Below are positions 25,901-37,893 of a DNA stretch of 64,000 nucleotides, piece after piece; position 1 is the first letter of the stretch, and each line of letters begins with the position of its first letter. A program made the position numbers and the translations under genes. This DNA comes from Corella eumyota. Lineage: Eukaryota; Chordata; Ascidiacea; Phlebobranchia; Corellidae. The DNA lies in the NCBI GenBank assembly GCA_963082875.1, contig OY720098.1, forward strand, positions 7,874,001 to 7,938,000, in the 5' to 3' direction. The notes beneath the pieces were generated by a model. The model did not search any database. It saw only the letters and a program-made list of their open reading frames with translations, and was not told the DNA's origin.

Positions 25901-28900
25901 TTTTCAGTTGATTCAAGATCTTGGTTGGTTGGAATTTCAGGTTGGAAGTTTGATGTTGTTGGAGTTTCAGCATTTTCTTTTAAAAATTCTACAGAAAATA
26001 ATTTTTTTATTTAAGATAAAAAAATTGATGGTTTAAATCGACATTAATTAATCTATTAATTAAAACACAGTTACAACTTCACAAAACACTATAAAATTAA
26101 AGAAAAACAAACAAGTATTTTTCTTACCCGCATTATAATTTCCAGAGTCAAGTTGATTAGTTTCAAAAACCTTAAACAAAAAACTTACATGAAAAAATAT
26201 TGTAACGTACTTATTGTCTGTAAACTTGGTAAGTAAACACACTAAAACACTTAATAAAACCATGTTAAGATATCTACCTGTTGCTGATAATTTTGTTCAT
26301 TAGATTTCATATATTGTGATGAGGATTCAAGAACTAAATTGTTTGGAGCATTTTTATTGTTGGTCTGATCCCCAGTTCCTTCCAAAGTAGAATCAGGAAC
26401 AAATAAGTTTAAATTTTCCATCTAAATTTTTTTTTAGATATTTTTATAAATGTGTAAACAAACCAATTTTTTATCACAAAATGAAAAAATTCTTTAAACC
26501 TCTTCAAACAGTTTTCTATTATTTTATAAAAACATAAAACAATATTATTTTTACTTAATGAGAATATGCTTATATCACTTACCTCTGATGTAACAACATT
26601 TAAAACTTCAAAACTTTCTGAATGTTGAAGTTGTGGAATATCTGGATCCTCCATATTTTCTTGATTAAATATTTCATTTTGTAAAGAATTGTCTAAATAA
26701 AAAAAAAAACAAGGGTTAGGCATGTAACAAAAGTAACAGTTCACTAAATGAATCTGTAAATAATGGAGCTTAGAGGACTATATATCTATCCAATTTATAG
26801 ACCTGCAAAATAAATAATACCTATAGTTGTGGATGCAAGTTAATAATTACTAGCAAATATTATTTAAAATTGAGAACCACATTACGACAATTAAAATTCT
26901 GCCCATATGGTAGGCAATCGACTACTATATTTAATTATAAAAAAAATGCAATTATTAAATAAAAGCAAGTCTCCTGTATAATATTAATTTAAATTCAACA
27001 ATGACATTCTTGAACAAAAAATATAATAACCTTGTAATGGTGGTGGTTGTTGTTGGTTATTTTCCACCAAATTCCACTCACTTGTACTGGCTGAAGTTGT
27101 ACTTATAGGTGCCCAAGTTCCCTTTAACATATAGTTCATAATTTTTTTAAATTGGTAATGACAAAACAAGAACACAAAAATAAATAGCATTGAAAATTAC
27201 CATTTTGCTGAAATATGTAAATAGTTTAGACAATAAATGCAATAGACTAATCAACAAAACATAAATTTAATCCTTTTTTTGAAGAAAACACAACATTTTG
27301 AAGTAAATCTATTTACCTGTGAGTGAAGTCCATCATATTCCCTTCTCTCATTGGAAGGATGAAGATGACTTGATGATGCATCAAAGTGTCCCACTTCTTC
27401 CGGAGGTCGCCCATAATTAGGATGATATGAAAGTTGAGCTGAGTTGTTGTTAGCCATGTTCATGTAGGATCCAAACAAATGATTTTGGCCCATAACTTCA
27501 GGAATTCCCTAAAGTATAGATAAAAATTTCAGTAAAACAAAAAAAATGTTGTTTGTATATATTTAAACAATATAAACTATTGATTTTGAATTTAAACTGA
27601 ATCTTGAATTCTATGTATTGAAATCTAGATATATGTGACTATTATTTTAACCTGTGAAACAACTGTAGGGTCATAAGGTATGTCGTGTTCACTTGTTTCA
27701 ATACTTTCAGCAGGTGCCATATACTGTGCTGGTGAATCAGAATTCGAGAAATTAGCAGAGGTCGAGGGCAACATGTTTGAAGACGATGCCAAATCTTGAA
27801 ATGAATTTGGTAAGTTTCTTTCAGTCTGAGAAGTTAATTCTTCTTGTTGAATTACTAAATAAAAAATAATGTTTTGGTAAAAAAAAAAATAGTTAAATTT
27901 ACTTTTGTCCTTAACTAACCCAAAAAAAACTTAAAAGCACTTATTAAAAGTATTAAGCATTTAAAACACTTGTGTGATGGTTTACACATAACACTTACAA
28001 TTACTTGGATAAGATTCTACAGTTCGCTGGGGCGAATTTTGATGACTTGAAGTCGAGAGAGAGTTATTATTGGAAGAACTTTGTTGATTGGTCATCACTG
28101 AATTTTCGCTTGAACTTACAACTTCTAAAAAAAATTTAAGCAGACAGGTAATTTTAAATCATAGCTTTTGTATTGTTTAATCAATAAAACAATTTGAGAA
28201 TAGTTTGGCCAGTTTATTGTTACAATAAGTTTATATTTATTAAAACCACAAGTAAAAATTTATAACTGTAAATTAAAGGTAAGTAGCTTACTAATATTAA
28301 TAATTAATTAATTGTTTGCATAAGGCATTTTTAACATAGAATTTTTTGTCTGTGCATTTCTTACCAAATTCCTGTGGGTGTTGCATCTGCAAAGCATTTA
28401 ACTTATGTTCTTGTTGGTCTAATGGATTTGCCTGATAATCCTCCAAGTGGTTATGGTCATAAAATTCTTGCTGTTGAGAAACAGGCATGGCTGGAAAATG
28501 ATTGTCTTGTAGGTCATTTAAACCTGGTCCTTGTTGGTTATACATTACAGGGACATTGTACGGAGGTTGACTACAAAATTATTTTAGTGTTTAAGCAAAA
28601 AGAATATCTTACTGTAGTTTTCAATTTATATAATTTTTATTGGATAATTTTTGTCTTACAGTTTTAATTAAATGTATACACACAAATACTTGCGTATCAA
28701 ACACTTACAACTCATTTTCTTGCATATTTGATGGTGGAAAATGCCCAGTATTAGACATGTGTGGACCTTTAAAATATTATTCAAAATGTTAAAAAGGAAT
28801 CAGTAAAATAAGCTTAGTTTATAAGATAACTGTTATTTTACAAAAAAATGAAACAATATTTTAAAAAAACTTACCATCAAAATATGGCTCCTTTTCATCT

Positions 28901-28908
28901 GCTGACAT
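16905..28908 (-). CDS. SEC16A: SEC16, COPII ER-exit-site scaffold (SEC16A-like)
   Basis: Known role: Sec16 organises ER exit sites and binds COPII coat subunits. About 2212 aa are predicted (human SEC16A is about 2350). Seen: a low-complexity P/S/Q-rich N-terminal half; a central conserved domain at about residues 1123-1570 with [31 protein letters not shown] and LVLIGSNHT; a conserved segment [19 protein letters not shown]-rich exons; and an RGG-like tail. Exons: 28875-28908, 28709-28766, 28365-28570, 27999-28124, 27652-27854, 27317-27508, 27031-27121, 26583-26692, 26278-26421, 26128-26170, 25695-25988, 24293-25565, 24060-24170, 23774-23892, 23388-23469, 23001-23183, 22735-22835, 22454-22593, 22278-22339, 22041-22179, 21576-21723, 21360-21433, 21084-21263, 20692-20921, 20311-20485, 19957-20151, 19780-19896, 19619-19706, 19477-19541, 19037-19387, 18664-18855, 18498-18581, 18267-18369, 18127-18186, 17908-18042, 17762-17823, 17261-17701, 16905-17132. 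Total length is a multiple of three; phases in the variable N-terminal half were not each tested. The start is [10 protein letters not shown]. Confidence 0.93.
17261..17701 (-). repeat. SEC16 Q-rich exon (exon 37)
   Basis: This coding exon is built of irregular repeats of Q2-4 with F/P/N, for example [16 protein letters not shown]. Its CAA/CAG codons leave long open frames on both strands that are shadows. The flanking exons are ordinary, so this is an intrinsically disordered insert near the SEC16 C-terminus. Confidence 0.8.
19037..19387 (-). repeat. SEC16 Q-rich exon (exon 30)
   Basis: This is a second glutamine-rich coding exon, with motifs such as [15 protein letters not shown]. It resembles exon 37 in unit structure (QQQFQPQQ followed by N-rich spacers). 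The two may share an origin by exon duplication, or may have converged by codon-repeat slippage. Confidence 0.75.
21868..22026. repeat. Perfect inverted repeat, 72-bp arms, in a SEC16 intron
   Basis: The arms at 21868-21939 and 21955-22026 are reverse complements with no mismatch that I can see, around a 15-bp centre. A third, worn copy of part of the arm lies just upstream at about 21807-21867, in the same orientation as the left arm. The right arm stops about 15 bp before exon 20 of SEC16 (minus strand). No coding frame is present. It could be a fold-back element or a template-switch product. Confidence 0.85.
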
Positions 28909-30482
28909 TATTCACACACAGAAAATATTTTTATCTATTGGATAATTAAAACTTAAACATTGCTTTAGTTTAAAATACTGACAACTTTAACTTAAAACAA
29001 TAAAAAAATAAGTGAGTTGAATGTTGATAAATAAAATAAACTCCAGTCTGCCAGTTATTTCAAAGCTAAAAATATTCTTCTATTGAAAATAAGTAAACCA
29101 ACGTGATTCGCCTAATCTTTTTTTATAACCAGGTAGCTGGCCATAAACCCGGCCTTTTCTTAACTTAAGTTAAAAACAAGAAATTAAAGACGTATGCCAA
29201 CCAGACCAACAAACCAAACAAAAAATCGACACGCGTGACGTAGCATTGAAAACTTGAGACATCAGCAAATTATTGAAAATGTCAACATCTGCCACAACTC
29301 GGTATAGAGTAGCGATTATACCTAATTAATCAAACATTTAAACAAAGTAAGAACATATAAATTAATATTTAGCATTCAAAACAAAAATGTATATTTAAAA
29401 ACTAACATCTACTCACAATCATCATCTAAAATAATACTTTATTGAACAACAAAATACAATAAATTGATGAGGCTTCGTGGCATACAAAAAAGCATTTTTC
29501 TGTCACCATTTTAGCAAAATATGACGCAGTTGTTGTGTACGATTTGCGTTTGCTATTTTTTGTTTATCCTCGAATCAATTAAAGTAATTAAGATTCATTG
29601 TTTTTTTTAAATACTAAAGAACACACAAATTGATTATTATTTATTTGTTAAAATATTTTTCAAATAAAACATTAAATGTTAGTACCATTTATTTCTAAAT
29701 TAACTTACATAACTAACAAACTAAGCAAATTAGAACAAATAATTAATTTTAATAGAAACTGCAATTAAGATTCGTGATTAATAAAAGATATGAATTTTAA
29801 AGTTACGACCAAAACATATAAAAAAATAAACTGGATTATTTAACAAAAACATCAAATTTAAAAAAATGTGCATAATAAGTGATAATATTGCATTTACATT
29901 AAAAATATTGGACCTGAAGATTTTGTAAATTAAACATAAATCATTGGAATTTAAAACAGATTAAGGACACTTATCATTAAAAATTCTACAACTACAGTGA
30001 GTATAAACTGCAAAACATTAGAGTGCAAATAAAAATATTTCACATAAAAATATTCGGATAAAACTATTTGAAAAAAAACGAAAGTGCAAAACTTTAAATT
30101 ATATGAAGAAATATATGATACAGTAAACCAAATTATACAGAAATATAAATAAAATGATAAAAAATTAACTGTTATGTTAAATTAATTATATATGAACCCT
30201 TTCAATTGCACCAAAGATATACGAAAACAAATTGGTAGTATTTAAGTAAACAACTGATTGGTTACAAATATTACCTGTAAGAAATAAAAAAAAACAATAT
30301 ATGAAAAATCCACCTACAGTGATTATTAATACAAATCAAATTCCATAACATTAAAAAAATGTTTAGACTGATTATAAGTTAAGGCTGATAGCAAAAAAGT
30401 TTTAATTTAAAAACTACCCTAGCTCTGTAGTACTATTAAGGCTTTGGCAATACTAGCACCTAACTATTCCTACTTATTTAAT
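28909..30482. other. Intergenic: SEC16 upstream region and SLC12A8 3' flank
   Basis: The first few hundred bases after 28908 are the presumed SEC16 5' UTR and promoter, with a CRE-like octamer at 29235-29242. From about 29540 to 30482 the sequence is very AT-rich with no open frame of note, consistent with the SLC12A8 3' UTR or spacer. No repeat of the families seen elsewhere is recognisable. Confidence 0.45.
29235..29242. promoter_or_regulatory. CRE-like bZIP site GTGACGTA upstream of SEC16
   Basis: GTGACGTA lies about 327 bp before the SEC16 start codon. It matches the half-conserved CREB/ATF core TGACGT. Function is inferred from position and from similar sites upstream of P4HA and PAK. 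Confidence 0.35.
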
Positions 30483-33400
30483 TTATTCAGTATTATTTTG
30501 TATTTCCACAAGTGGCCGATTTTCAGAAACAAGAGCAACATAATCTCCCATAGCAGATTGATGAAAGCGCTCTCTGTTAGCAAAGTCTTCATTGTCATGT
30601 GTTAACACGGTACTAACTACAGTATAGGGTGCACTTACTACTGAAGTTACAACAAACTGCTCAGGTGGAGGATCATGTTTTCTGCAAAGTTAATTTAAAT
30701 TAATCTGAATTTAAATCATTTTAGAGAAAGTTTTTGTCCACCAAAATTTAGTGATTTTAAATTTAAAAATATAATTAGTCATATATAGTGTTTTAAATAT
30801 GCCAAACCTGCACAATTTATGACCAAGTTCTTTTGTCCATTCAATAAAACTAAATTGAGCAGCTGCCCCTGGGTTTAATCCTGGGTTAAAAAGGGATGTG
30901 TATAGATATATTAACGAGAACGCAAGAATGTTGGCAAAGGCATAAACCCAGTGAATAAGAAACATAACCGTCAAACTCATGACCACCTAAAAAAATAAAC
31001 AACACTTTTGTTATTACAACAAAAACAAAGTTAAACTTTTTACACTTTCATGTTTTGATGGTTAAACAAAAAAACTGAAAATATAATTTACAAATAATAA
31101 TTTTATGCAATAAATTATAAAAAGGTCATGCTTACTCCAAATAAAGATGCCCATCTGTTACATAATATTGAGTACCAGGACTTCGGTTGTGGTAATATTT
31201 CATCCATATCTGAGATTTGAAATGACGGCTCCTCTTCCTTAAATTAAAATAAAATTAATAGTACAATGAAAGTATTTTTCACAAAACTTAGAAACACGAA
31301 AACATGATTTAAAAAAATAACCAAAAAAGTGACTATGTCATAATATATTTTAATCAATAAGTTACTGGAACATTGTTTTCTTTTAATAAATTTTCCTCTA
31401 GGTTCTCAGAGTTCTGTTCTGGTTTAGTTTGTTTATCCTCAACAATATTTTTTTCAATCTCTTTTTCAGCTTCATTTTTATCTTCATTTTCAGATGCATT
31501 TTCATTGGGTGACTGTTCCTTTGATATTAATTTAAAATTTAAAAAAAACATATTTTATTTCAAAATTTTAAGTATGTCAGTTTTGTGTAATATATACCTC
31601 ATAACTTCCATTTTCGCCATTCTCAAGTTGGTAAGTGTGCTTTAAATAATCTTGACCTGTTAAAATAAAAAATACATAAAACAACATTTTGATACAACCA
31701 AGATTTTAATTTTTAGTATAAAAATAAATAAACCTGTTTTTTGTGTGACCTTTTTCTCAGGAATTTCTTCATTGTCACTGACATCAGAAGTCTACACAAA
31801 AAGTTTTTTTGTTAAAGTTTTGAAAACAAACTGTAACCAATACCACCACAAAAAAAATTTTTTGCTTCAAACGCCCCTACTTAAAATAAATGCAGATTAG
31901 TTGTAAGGTATGTTGGAAATTCCCATGAAATGTTATTACCCAAAGTTAGGGTTTAAACCAAAAAATAACATACTGTTATGCCAAACTCACCAGTGTAGAA
32001 TATTTGTTTATTTTGTCCAGGTCTTTAGTGAAGTCAGTCATAGTACCAGGGGCATCTTGCATACTTCCATAAGATATATGTTTGGTTTGTACTTCATCTG
32101 TTTTATTTGTTGTCTATAATTAAAAAAAAAATTTATATTTAATTTACTTTAATAATTTACAATGCATATTCGTTTAAACATGTTGATTTAGAATAAAAAT
32201 ATATTTATAACACATACCAATTGAAAACAGATTTTCGACAACACTTCACCTTATATTTTGAATAATTTTTTATGCTTATATCGTAACTCATAGCCAATGC
32301 GAAGTATGCATAATCAACTGTGGCATATACAAGCATGAAGTTGCATGTAATAATGGGTGATATACCATTTAGGTTTCCAACAAATATAAACAGCAAAGAT
32401 ATTAGGCCAACAACACAAATTGCAATTACCGGAGTCTTGTTTGGACCAAACTAAATAAAAAAAGAAATAATTGTTATACAAAAATTGTTTTACAAATAAA
32501 TATTTAAAATTTAGTAGAAATACAAACTCTTTAACTTTAATTGAAAACTTTGTAAAGTACCACAATATATATATATATATTCTGCTTACCCCTTTTCCCA
32601 AAAACTTTAACGCAGGTATAACATTTTCATTTGCAATACTTTGTAGAACACGTGGGGCCCCATAGAGCCCTAAATATTTTTATTTATATTTAATTAAATA
32701 TAAGTAATAAATAGTATAGATATTTAATACTTTGATTCAAGTATACCAAATAATATAATAAAGTGAGACATCATTGGCTTATAATTAATTTTGTTTAAAT
32801 ATATCTCTTATACAGGCTATTTAAAACTTATAGTAGCAATTACAAAAGTTTATATTAAACTAATTAAGTTAATAAGTACCTGTGCTACAAGATGATGTGC
32901 TGGACATATAAACACCAAGTAACCATAAAACTCCCACCCCAGAAACCTAACAAAAAAACAATTTATATTTTTTAGGCTATTTATATTAAAAAACAAATAT
33001 ATACGAGAAAAAAAACTGGTGCTAGATAAAATAACAAACCTTTTCAGCAATCATAAAGTCGACTTGTAAAGCTTGTCGCAAGCAAGTAGAACCAAGAAGA
33101 AGTACAAATATGAGGTATAACACAAAACTTAAAATATAAAGTCTAAATTAGCATATTGGCTTAAACAAATTAAAAAAAATAATTCTAACAGTTATATATT
33201 ATGCTCAACACATTTTTAAAATTAATTTACAATATATAATATTAAACCCACCTTATTGCAATAGCAAACAGGGTACCATTGGGTATACTTTTTGCTGGGT
33301 TTTTAAGGTCCCCAGACATGTTAACCCCAGCCATAACACCAGTTGCTGTGGGAAAAAAGACCCCAAACACGGTAAAAAATGTCTCGCCAGGTTGTAAAGA

Positions 33401-34953
33401 AATATAAGAATTATTTCTCATGACCTCCGACGAGTAGCCAACAAAGCCGGCCTCTGTAAACACACAAGAAATTTTTAGTGTTTAAGAAAGGTGGAAAAAC
33501 TTACACTATGTAAACACACTGTTTAAACAAATGTAAATTCTACTTTCAGGTTGATTTACGCCTTATACAAAGTTTAAAAAGCGAAAAAAAAATCTAATCT
33601 ACCTAGCATAAAAAAATACAACCCAAACAATTTAAATATAACATTATTTTTATGATATATTAATTTTTTACCTGGATCAGTATGAACAAAAGTCCCAATA
33701 ATAAAATCTGAAGTTGAAACGATGAGAACGAATAACAAAACCAACTGCAATCTAATCACCCACTTTACACCTGATTGAATATTTAAAACAAATAGTTAAA
33801 CAAAAAACTTTGTTTAACTATTGGAATAACAAAAGAAACCTATAACTAACACAATGCCAATTTTTACAAAAATATATCTGTAATATTATCAATAAAATTG
33901 TTTTTTTTAGATCAAGTTTTTGTTTTAACAATATATCAATGTTGCGTTATAAATTGAAAGTATAAAATTAATTATTTTAGTTTACCAGCTAAATTAATGG
34001 CGAGTAAAAGAACTAAGGTACCAATAGCAACTCCCCTTACAGCCCATTCATTATTCCAATTAAATGTCTCGGTGACCGATTCAGCAAAACCAGTACAATA
34101 TAATGCCGAGACAACAGACTAAACAGAAATTGAAATTAAAAAGTTATATATATTTATATTCACTTAATTTTAAAGTGGATTATTTTACTTTTAATTATTA
34201 TTGCTTTAAATATTTTTAGATCAAATATTAAAAATACATTTTTTTAGTAATATTTTAAATGAATTCCACAACAGCTTTAATAAATTAAAAACCATGTTTT
34301 TAACATATGTATTTTTCAAATAATAGTTTTTTAGAATCTTACCAATCCGAATGCATACATGACTCCGATAGTTCCTCCAACTTTTCCACCAAGAACTTTA
34401 GATACCAGATAATAAACACCACCTGTCCCCATGTCTTTAAACCTCTCGCATACTCCTATAGCTGACAAGGAGGCAAGTAAGGCAACTGATACAGTTATGA
34501 CGACAATCAAAATTGCAAGCCCAATACCAACATTGCCCTGATAACAAAAAAATAATAATTTTAGATAGTGTTAGTTTGCATTAAAATGTTGTCTGAATAA
34601 TAATAAAGTTTTTAAAATCCTAATTTTGTTAAAGTTGTGTTAGTTTTGCTTACCACCATCCACCCAGTTCTTAAGAACAAAACCACTCCAAATATGTTGA
34701 TTAAACATGATGTAAACACACCATCCCAAGTACCAAACAAAACTGGTTCAACCACGAAAAACTGGGATTTCCACCATGGTTTTGTTTTTTTACCATTCTG
34801 TATAAATATTAGCAAAATAAAATGTTTTATTTAAAAATGTTATTATCTGATTTAATTAAATTTATTATCTTTACATTTCTAACTTTTTACCTGCTGTAAG
34901 TTTTCTTCATAAAATAAGTCTTTAAATTGGGAATTTTCCTCAACTTCTACCAT
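30483..34953 (-). CDS. SLC12A8: SLC12A8, cation-chloride-cotransporter family member (CCC9)
   Basis: Seventeen exons give a predicted 714 aa, the length I recall for human SLC12A8. It is a multi-spanning membrane protein of the APC superfamily. Diagnostic blocks are [20 protein letters not shown] near the N-terminus, [40 protein letters not shown], and [19 protein letters not shown] hydrophilic acidic loop (exons 13-14) precedes a last pair of membrane spans ([20 protein letters not shown]). Exons: 34891-34953, 34654-34797, 34343-34537, 33986-34118, 33672-33770, 33252-33453, 33040-33127, 32880-32946, 32590-32669, 32250-32450, 31991-32113, 31734-31791, 31598-31656, 31366-31518, 31136-31237, 30808-30986, 30483-30681. 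The substrate of the human protein is disputed (polyamine/amino acid or nicotinamide mononucleotide transport have been proposed), so none is assigned. Start [10 protein letters not shown] fits the family. Confidence 0.93.
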
Positions 34954-35265
34954 TCTATATTTGTTACTACAAAAATGAGTTCATTGGCTTCGATTTTGCA
35001 GTAATAGTAGTTTAGTTAACCAAATATATTTTCTAACAACCTTAAACCTAAATTCAGAAAATAGAAGAGTACAAAACTGTTAATCATTACTAGGTGGCCC
35101 AATTCATATATTAAATCATAGCAATTCTCAATAAAATCAAACCAAGTGTAGGTCCATAACATATAAATGCTTACAATTTTCTGTTTAGTTTTTTTAATAT
35201 TTTAAAGTTGTAAATTATCAAAAGAAAGAAAGGTAACAGCAGGCAAGTTAAGCTATGCAAAAAAG
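34954..35265. other. Short spacer between SLC12A8 start and CTNNBL1 stop
   Basis: The 312 bp between two head-to-tail minus-strand genes must hold the CTNNBL1 3' end and the SLC12A8 promoter. No clear minus-strand AATAAA, TATA box or repeat is visible. Confidence 0.4.
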
Positions 35266-37122
35266 CTAAAATTTATCAGCTAATGCAATAATTTTCTGTT
35301 GACTTGATGCATGATAAGGATGATTTCCATCTCCAATACTACCAGCAAATTCCCTTATCACTGAGCGAATACTTTTTACAGTTCCACCCCTTAGGTTTAA
35401 AATTTTTAAAACTCTCTGCTTGATTTGCGAAGACCCTGATGCACAAATGTCCACAATAATATAATCAGTTTGTTGCAGAGTAAATAATCCAGCTTCAAGT
35501 CTGCGTAAATAAAACATTTCTTTTAGTTCCTCTTCATCTTCACCTTGTGCTCTTAGTCTTGTTTGTTCTCTTTCGAGCCTGTTGTCAACTGCTTGAATCC
35601 TATCGAAATATTTAAAATGGAGTTCCATTAAGCGATCTACTTTCTCAAAATCATTTTCACCAAATTTTGCCAGCAATCGTTGTCTTTGTGAACCTTTTAG
35701 ATTGTGTAACATCGAAGCAATAATAGAAACAACATGCTCTTCATGATCTTTTGTAGCAGTTCCAATTTTTTTGTTCTTTTTCGGTGGTTTCATAAATAAA
35801 GGAAACAAAGTTCTTAAACCTAGAATTTCCACAAACTTTGAGCAATTGTTGCTGCCATCCGGTCCACTCATAGCATGATCTAAAACTCGCAAAGCACTAT
35901 TTCTCGAAAGTTTTTTCTCTCTTAACATTAAGTTCATGAGCTGCAGACCTTCTCCTTGTAGAAACTTTCCACGATTTCCCTTGTATAACAAAGTGGAACA
36001 AATTGTGTTAAAAATATTTTCCATGTATTCAATTTCCTCAGTGCCCTTGGGATCATGTCGCTTAAACATAGCCAGTTGCTGTAAAACAATATCAATACCA
36101 TCCATGTCCCCCATCAACTGCCTGGTTTCATCATGTTCTTGCAATAAGATGGACAAAATTTCAGAACAGTACAATTTGTTAGCATCGAATAACATTTTAG
36201 CTTTTAAACGTTTTAAAATCCAAGCTAACAGTCCACTTTTGGCAATAACTGGACATAGTTCTGGTTTCGCTTCAAGAATATTTTCAATCACAGCAAGTGA
36301 GTTGTGTACACCCTCAGCTTCTTCTTTAACACTTTCATCCAATCTTTCTAAATTTTGAACAATTAAAAGCGAGACCTGGCCATCAATTAGGGCATCAATT
36401 AACAACTCTGCAACTTCTTCATTCTCACTAAACACATCAGCGTCAGTTAACTCTTGTACCAAATCAACCACAGCAATCGAAATATCAGTGTTTGCATGAT
36501 TCATAAGCGTCAACAGCGAGTTAACTGCCCGCAGCTCCACTAGATAATGATATTGATTAGGCATGGTAGCAAGAATTTTCATTTCAACAATGACATCGTT
36601 AAGATCAAGTTCGGATTCCATAAACTTGTCAGGACTGTCAGGAAACTTGATTCTCATTTCTTGATTTTTTAGGACCTTTTTTTCAAATGTAAGAATCAGT
36701 TTTTTAACCTTTTGATCGTCATATTCTTCAATGTCAACCTCACCTTGTTTTTGCTGAACCTTTTCTTCCCACATTTCCAGCAACTTCATTTGTCGTTCTT
36801 CTTCACTGATTTTATTTTCTTCAGGTTCCTTTTGACTGGCCGGCTCTGTGTTTACTGGAGTAGAAATACTACTTGAAGTTTGTTTGTTTATTGTTTTCGA
36901 ACCCAATTGCAGTCTGGTGGCCTTTTTCTTAGGCTTGCTATCCAAAGCTCCATGTTGTTTAGCATTTTCAAAAAAAGTATCTAAATCCACATCCATTTTA
37001 GGTTTGTTTTGAAAACTTCCTGAAAGTTTTTGTATTTTTCGTTGTTCTGATGTTGTATCACCTCCATGTTCACGTTTTGCATTTACATGTGGTTTAAACG
37101 AAAGAAGTTCACCAACATCCAT
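35266..37122 (-). CDS. CTNNBL1: CTNNBL1, beta-catenin-like protein 1 (spliceosome-associated ARM protein)
   Basis: This is a single open frame of 618 aa. The start chosen is the ATG at 37120-37122 (MDVGELLSF), which matches the family N-terminus; the frame stays open 27 codons further upstream but that part is AT-rich and not conserved. The human protein is 563 aa, and the extra length lies in a charged, S/K/E-rich N-terminal segment with NLS-like KPKKKATR. Conserved blocks: FPDSPDKFMESELDLNDVI, ISIAVVDLVQELTDADVFSE, QNLERLDESVKEEAEGVHN, LKAKMLFDANKLYCSEIL, EGLQLMNLMLREKKLSRNSA, KVDRLMELHFKYFDR. Known role: an armadillo-like fold bound to the PRP19/CDC5L complex and to NLS cargoes. Unlike all its neighbours it has no intron in the coding region. 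Confidence 0.97.
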   Translation of the reverse strand: MDVGELLSFKPHVNAKREHGGDTTSEQRKIQKLSGSFQNKPKMDVDLDTFFENAKQHGALDSKPKKKATRLQLGSKTINKQTSSSISTPVNTEPASQKEPEENKISEEERQMKLLEMWEEKVQQKQGEVDIEEYDDQKVKKLILTFEKKVLKNQEMRIKFPDSPDKFMESELDLNDVIVEMKILATMPNQYHYLVELRAVNSLLTLMNHANTDISIAVVDLVQELTDADVFSENEEVAELLIDALIDGQVSLLIVQNLERLDESVKEEAEGVHNSLAVIENILEAKPELCPVIAKSGLLAWILKRLKAKMLFDANKLYCSEILSILLQEHDETRQLMGDMDGIDIVLQQLAMFKRHDPKGTEEIEYMENIFNTICSTLLYKGNRGKFLQGEGLQLMNLMLREKKLSRNSALRVLDHAMSGPDGSNNCSKFVEILGLRTLFPLFMKPPKKNKKIGTATKDHEEHVVSIIASMLHNLKGSQRQRLLAKFGENDFEKVDRLMELHFKYFDRIQAVDNRLEREQTRLRAQGEDEEELKEMFYLRRLEAGLFTLQQTDYIIVDICASGSSQIKQRVLKILNLRGGTVKSIRSVIREFAGSIGDGNHPYHASSQQKIIALADKF

Positions 37123-37333
37123 TTTATTTATAATAAACTGTATTAATCTGTTAATAATATTTTGACTATTTTCTTTAATAAAAATAAAATAGTGAAATGA
37201 CAACGGGTAGCATTTATATTATTTTTCTATAGAACTTAAATCTTAGCGAAAAACTAACACAAATCTAACGATCATACTTACAGACTAATGGTTTTTAAAA
37301 AATAGTATGGCTTTGCTTATGCCATGAATTCAT
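37123..37333 (-). promoter_or_regulatory. CTNNBL1 5' flank, cut short by a transposon
   Basis: Only about 211 bp separate the CTNNBL1 start codon from the left end of MULE copy 1, and this includes the 9-bp target duplication at 37325-37333. Any promoter of CTNNBL1 must therefore lie in this strip, or within or beyond the element. Confidence 0.4.
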
Positions 37334-37505
37334 GAGTCTGACTTAATCAACCTGACCAAAATATCGTACGTGATTGGCTGTTGGTATTCTCTGTTGCGTA
37401 ACAGTAATTTCTGTTCCGTAACACAAAAATAACAATATATGCTTTTAAATAACAATGGGAGTTTTTACCGCGTAAATCTATAGTGTTATTCAGTTATAAA
37501 ATTTT
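37334..37505 (+). repeat. MULE copy 1 left terminal inverted repeat (172 bp)
   Basis: It matches the reverse complement of 46143-46314 with about six differences by eye. It contains near-palindromic 'gttgcgtaac' and 'gttccgtaac' blocks that could be transposase-binding sites. Confidence 0.95.
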
Positions 37506-37893
37506 TAATAGATAGATTGTGTGACATTTAGGTAGTATTTTTTATTGGTAATTAAAATTAACTAACGGCATTTATGTTAATTTTTTAGAGAATACTACTG
37601 TAGTAGATTGCTGATTGCGTTTTTTAAAGCTCAATTTTTAAACATTAACCGGTTATAGTTCTTTAAGACTATTTCTACCAAAAACAGTTCTTTTCTATAC
37701 TAAAACCGTTTTACCATATTTAATATATTGATTCTTTTGAACTTATTTGAAAATTGTGTAGCCTTTACTTTTATATAAAGTTTTTTAAAGTAGTTAAGGA
37801 AGTCAAGTAGGCTTCTACTAACCGTATATATAGTTTATTTTTAGAATATTGCAGAAACAAGAAAGGCAGGGGCAACAGAAGGAAAAAAAAGAA

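Noticed and set aside
32565-32582. AT dinucleotide runs here and near 20641, 46715, 51449 and 56356
   Set aside because: They are ordinary microsatellites in AT-rich introns or spacers, with no link to a feature.
34954-35265. CTNNBL1-SLC12A8 operon, as tunicates have trans-spliced operons
   Set aside because: The 312-bp spacer is longer than typical for such operons, and no trans-splice acceptor signal could be told apart from ordinary AT-rich sequence.
35936-36358. 140-codon plus-strand frame opposite CTNNBL1
   Set aside because: It is a shadow of a strongly conserved minus-strand coding exon, with no start context or homology.
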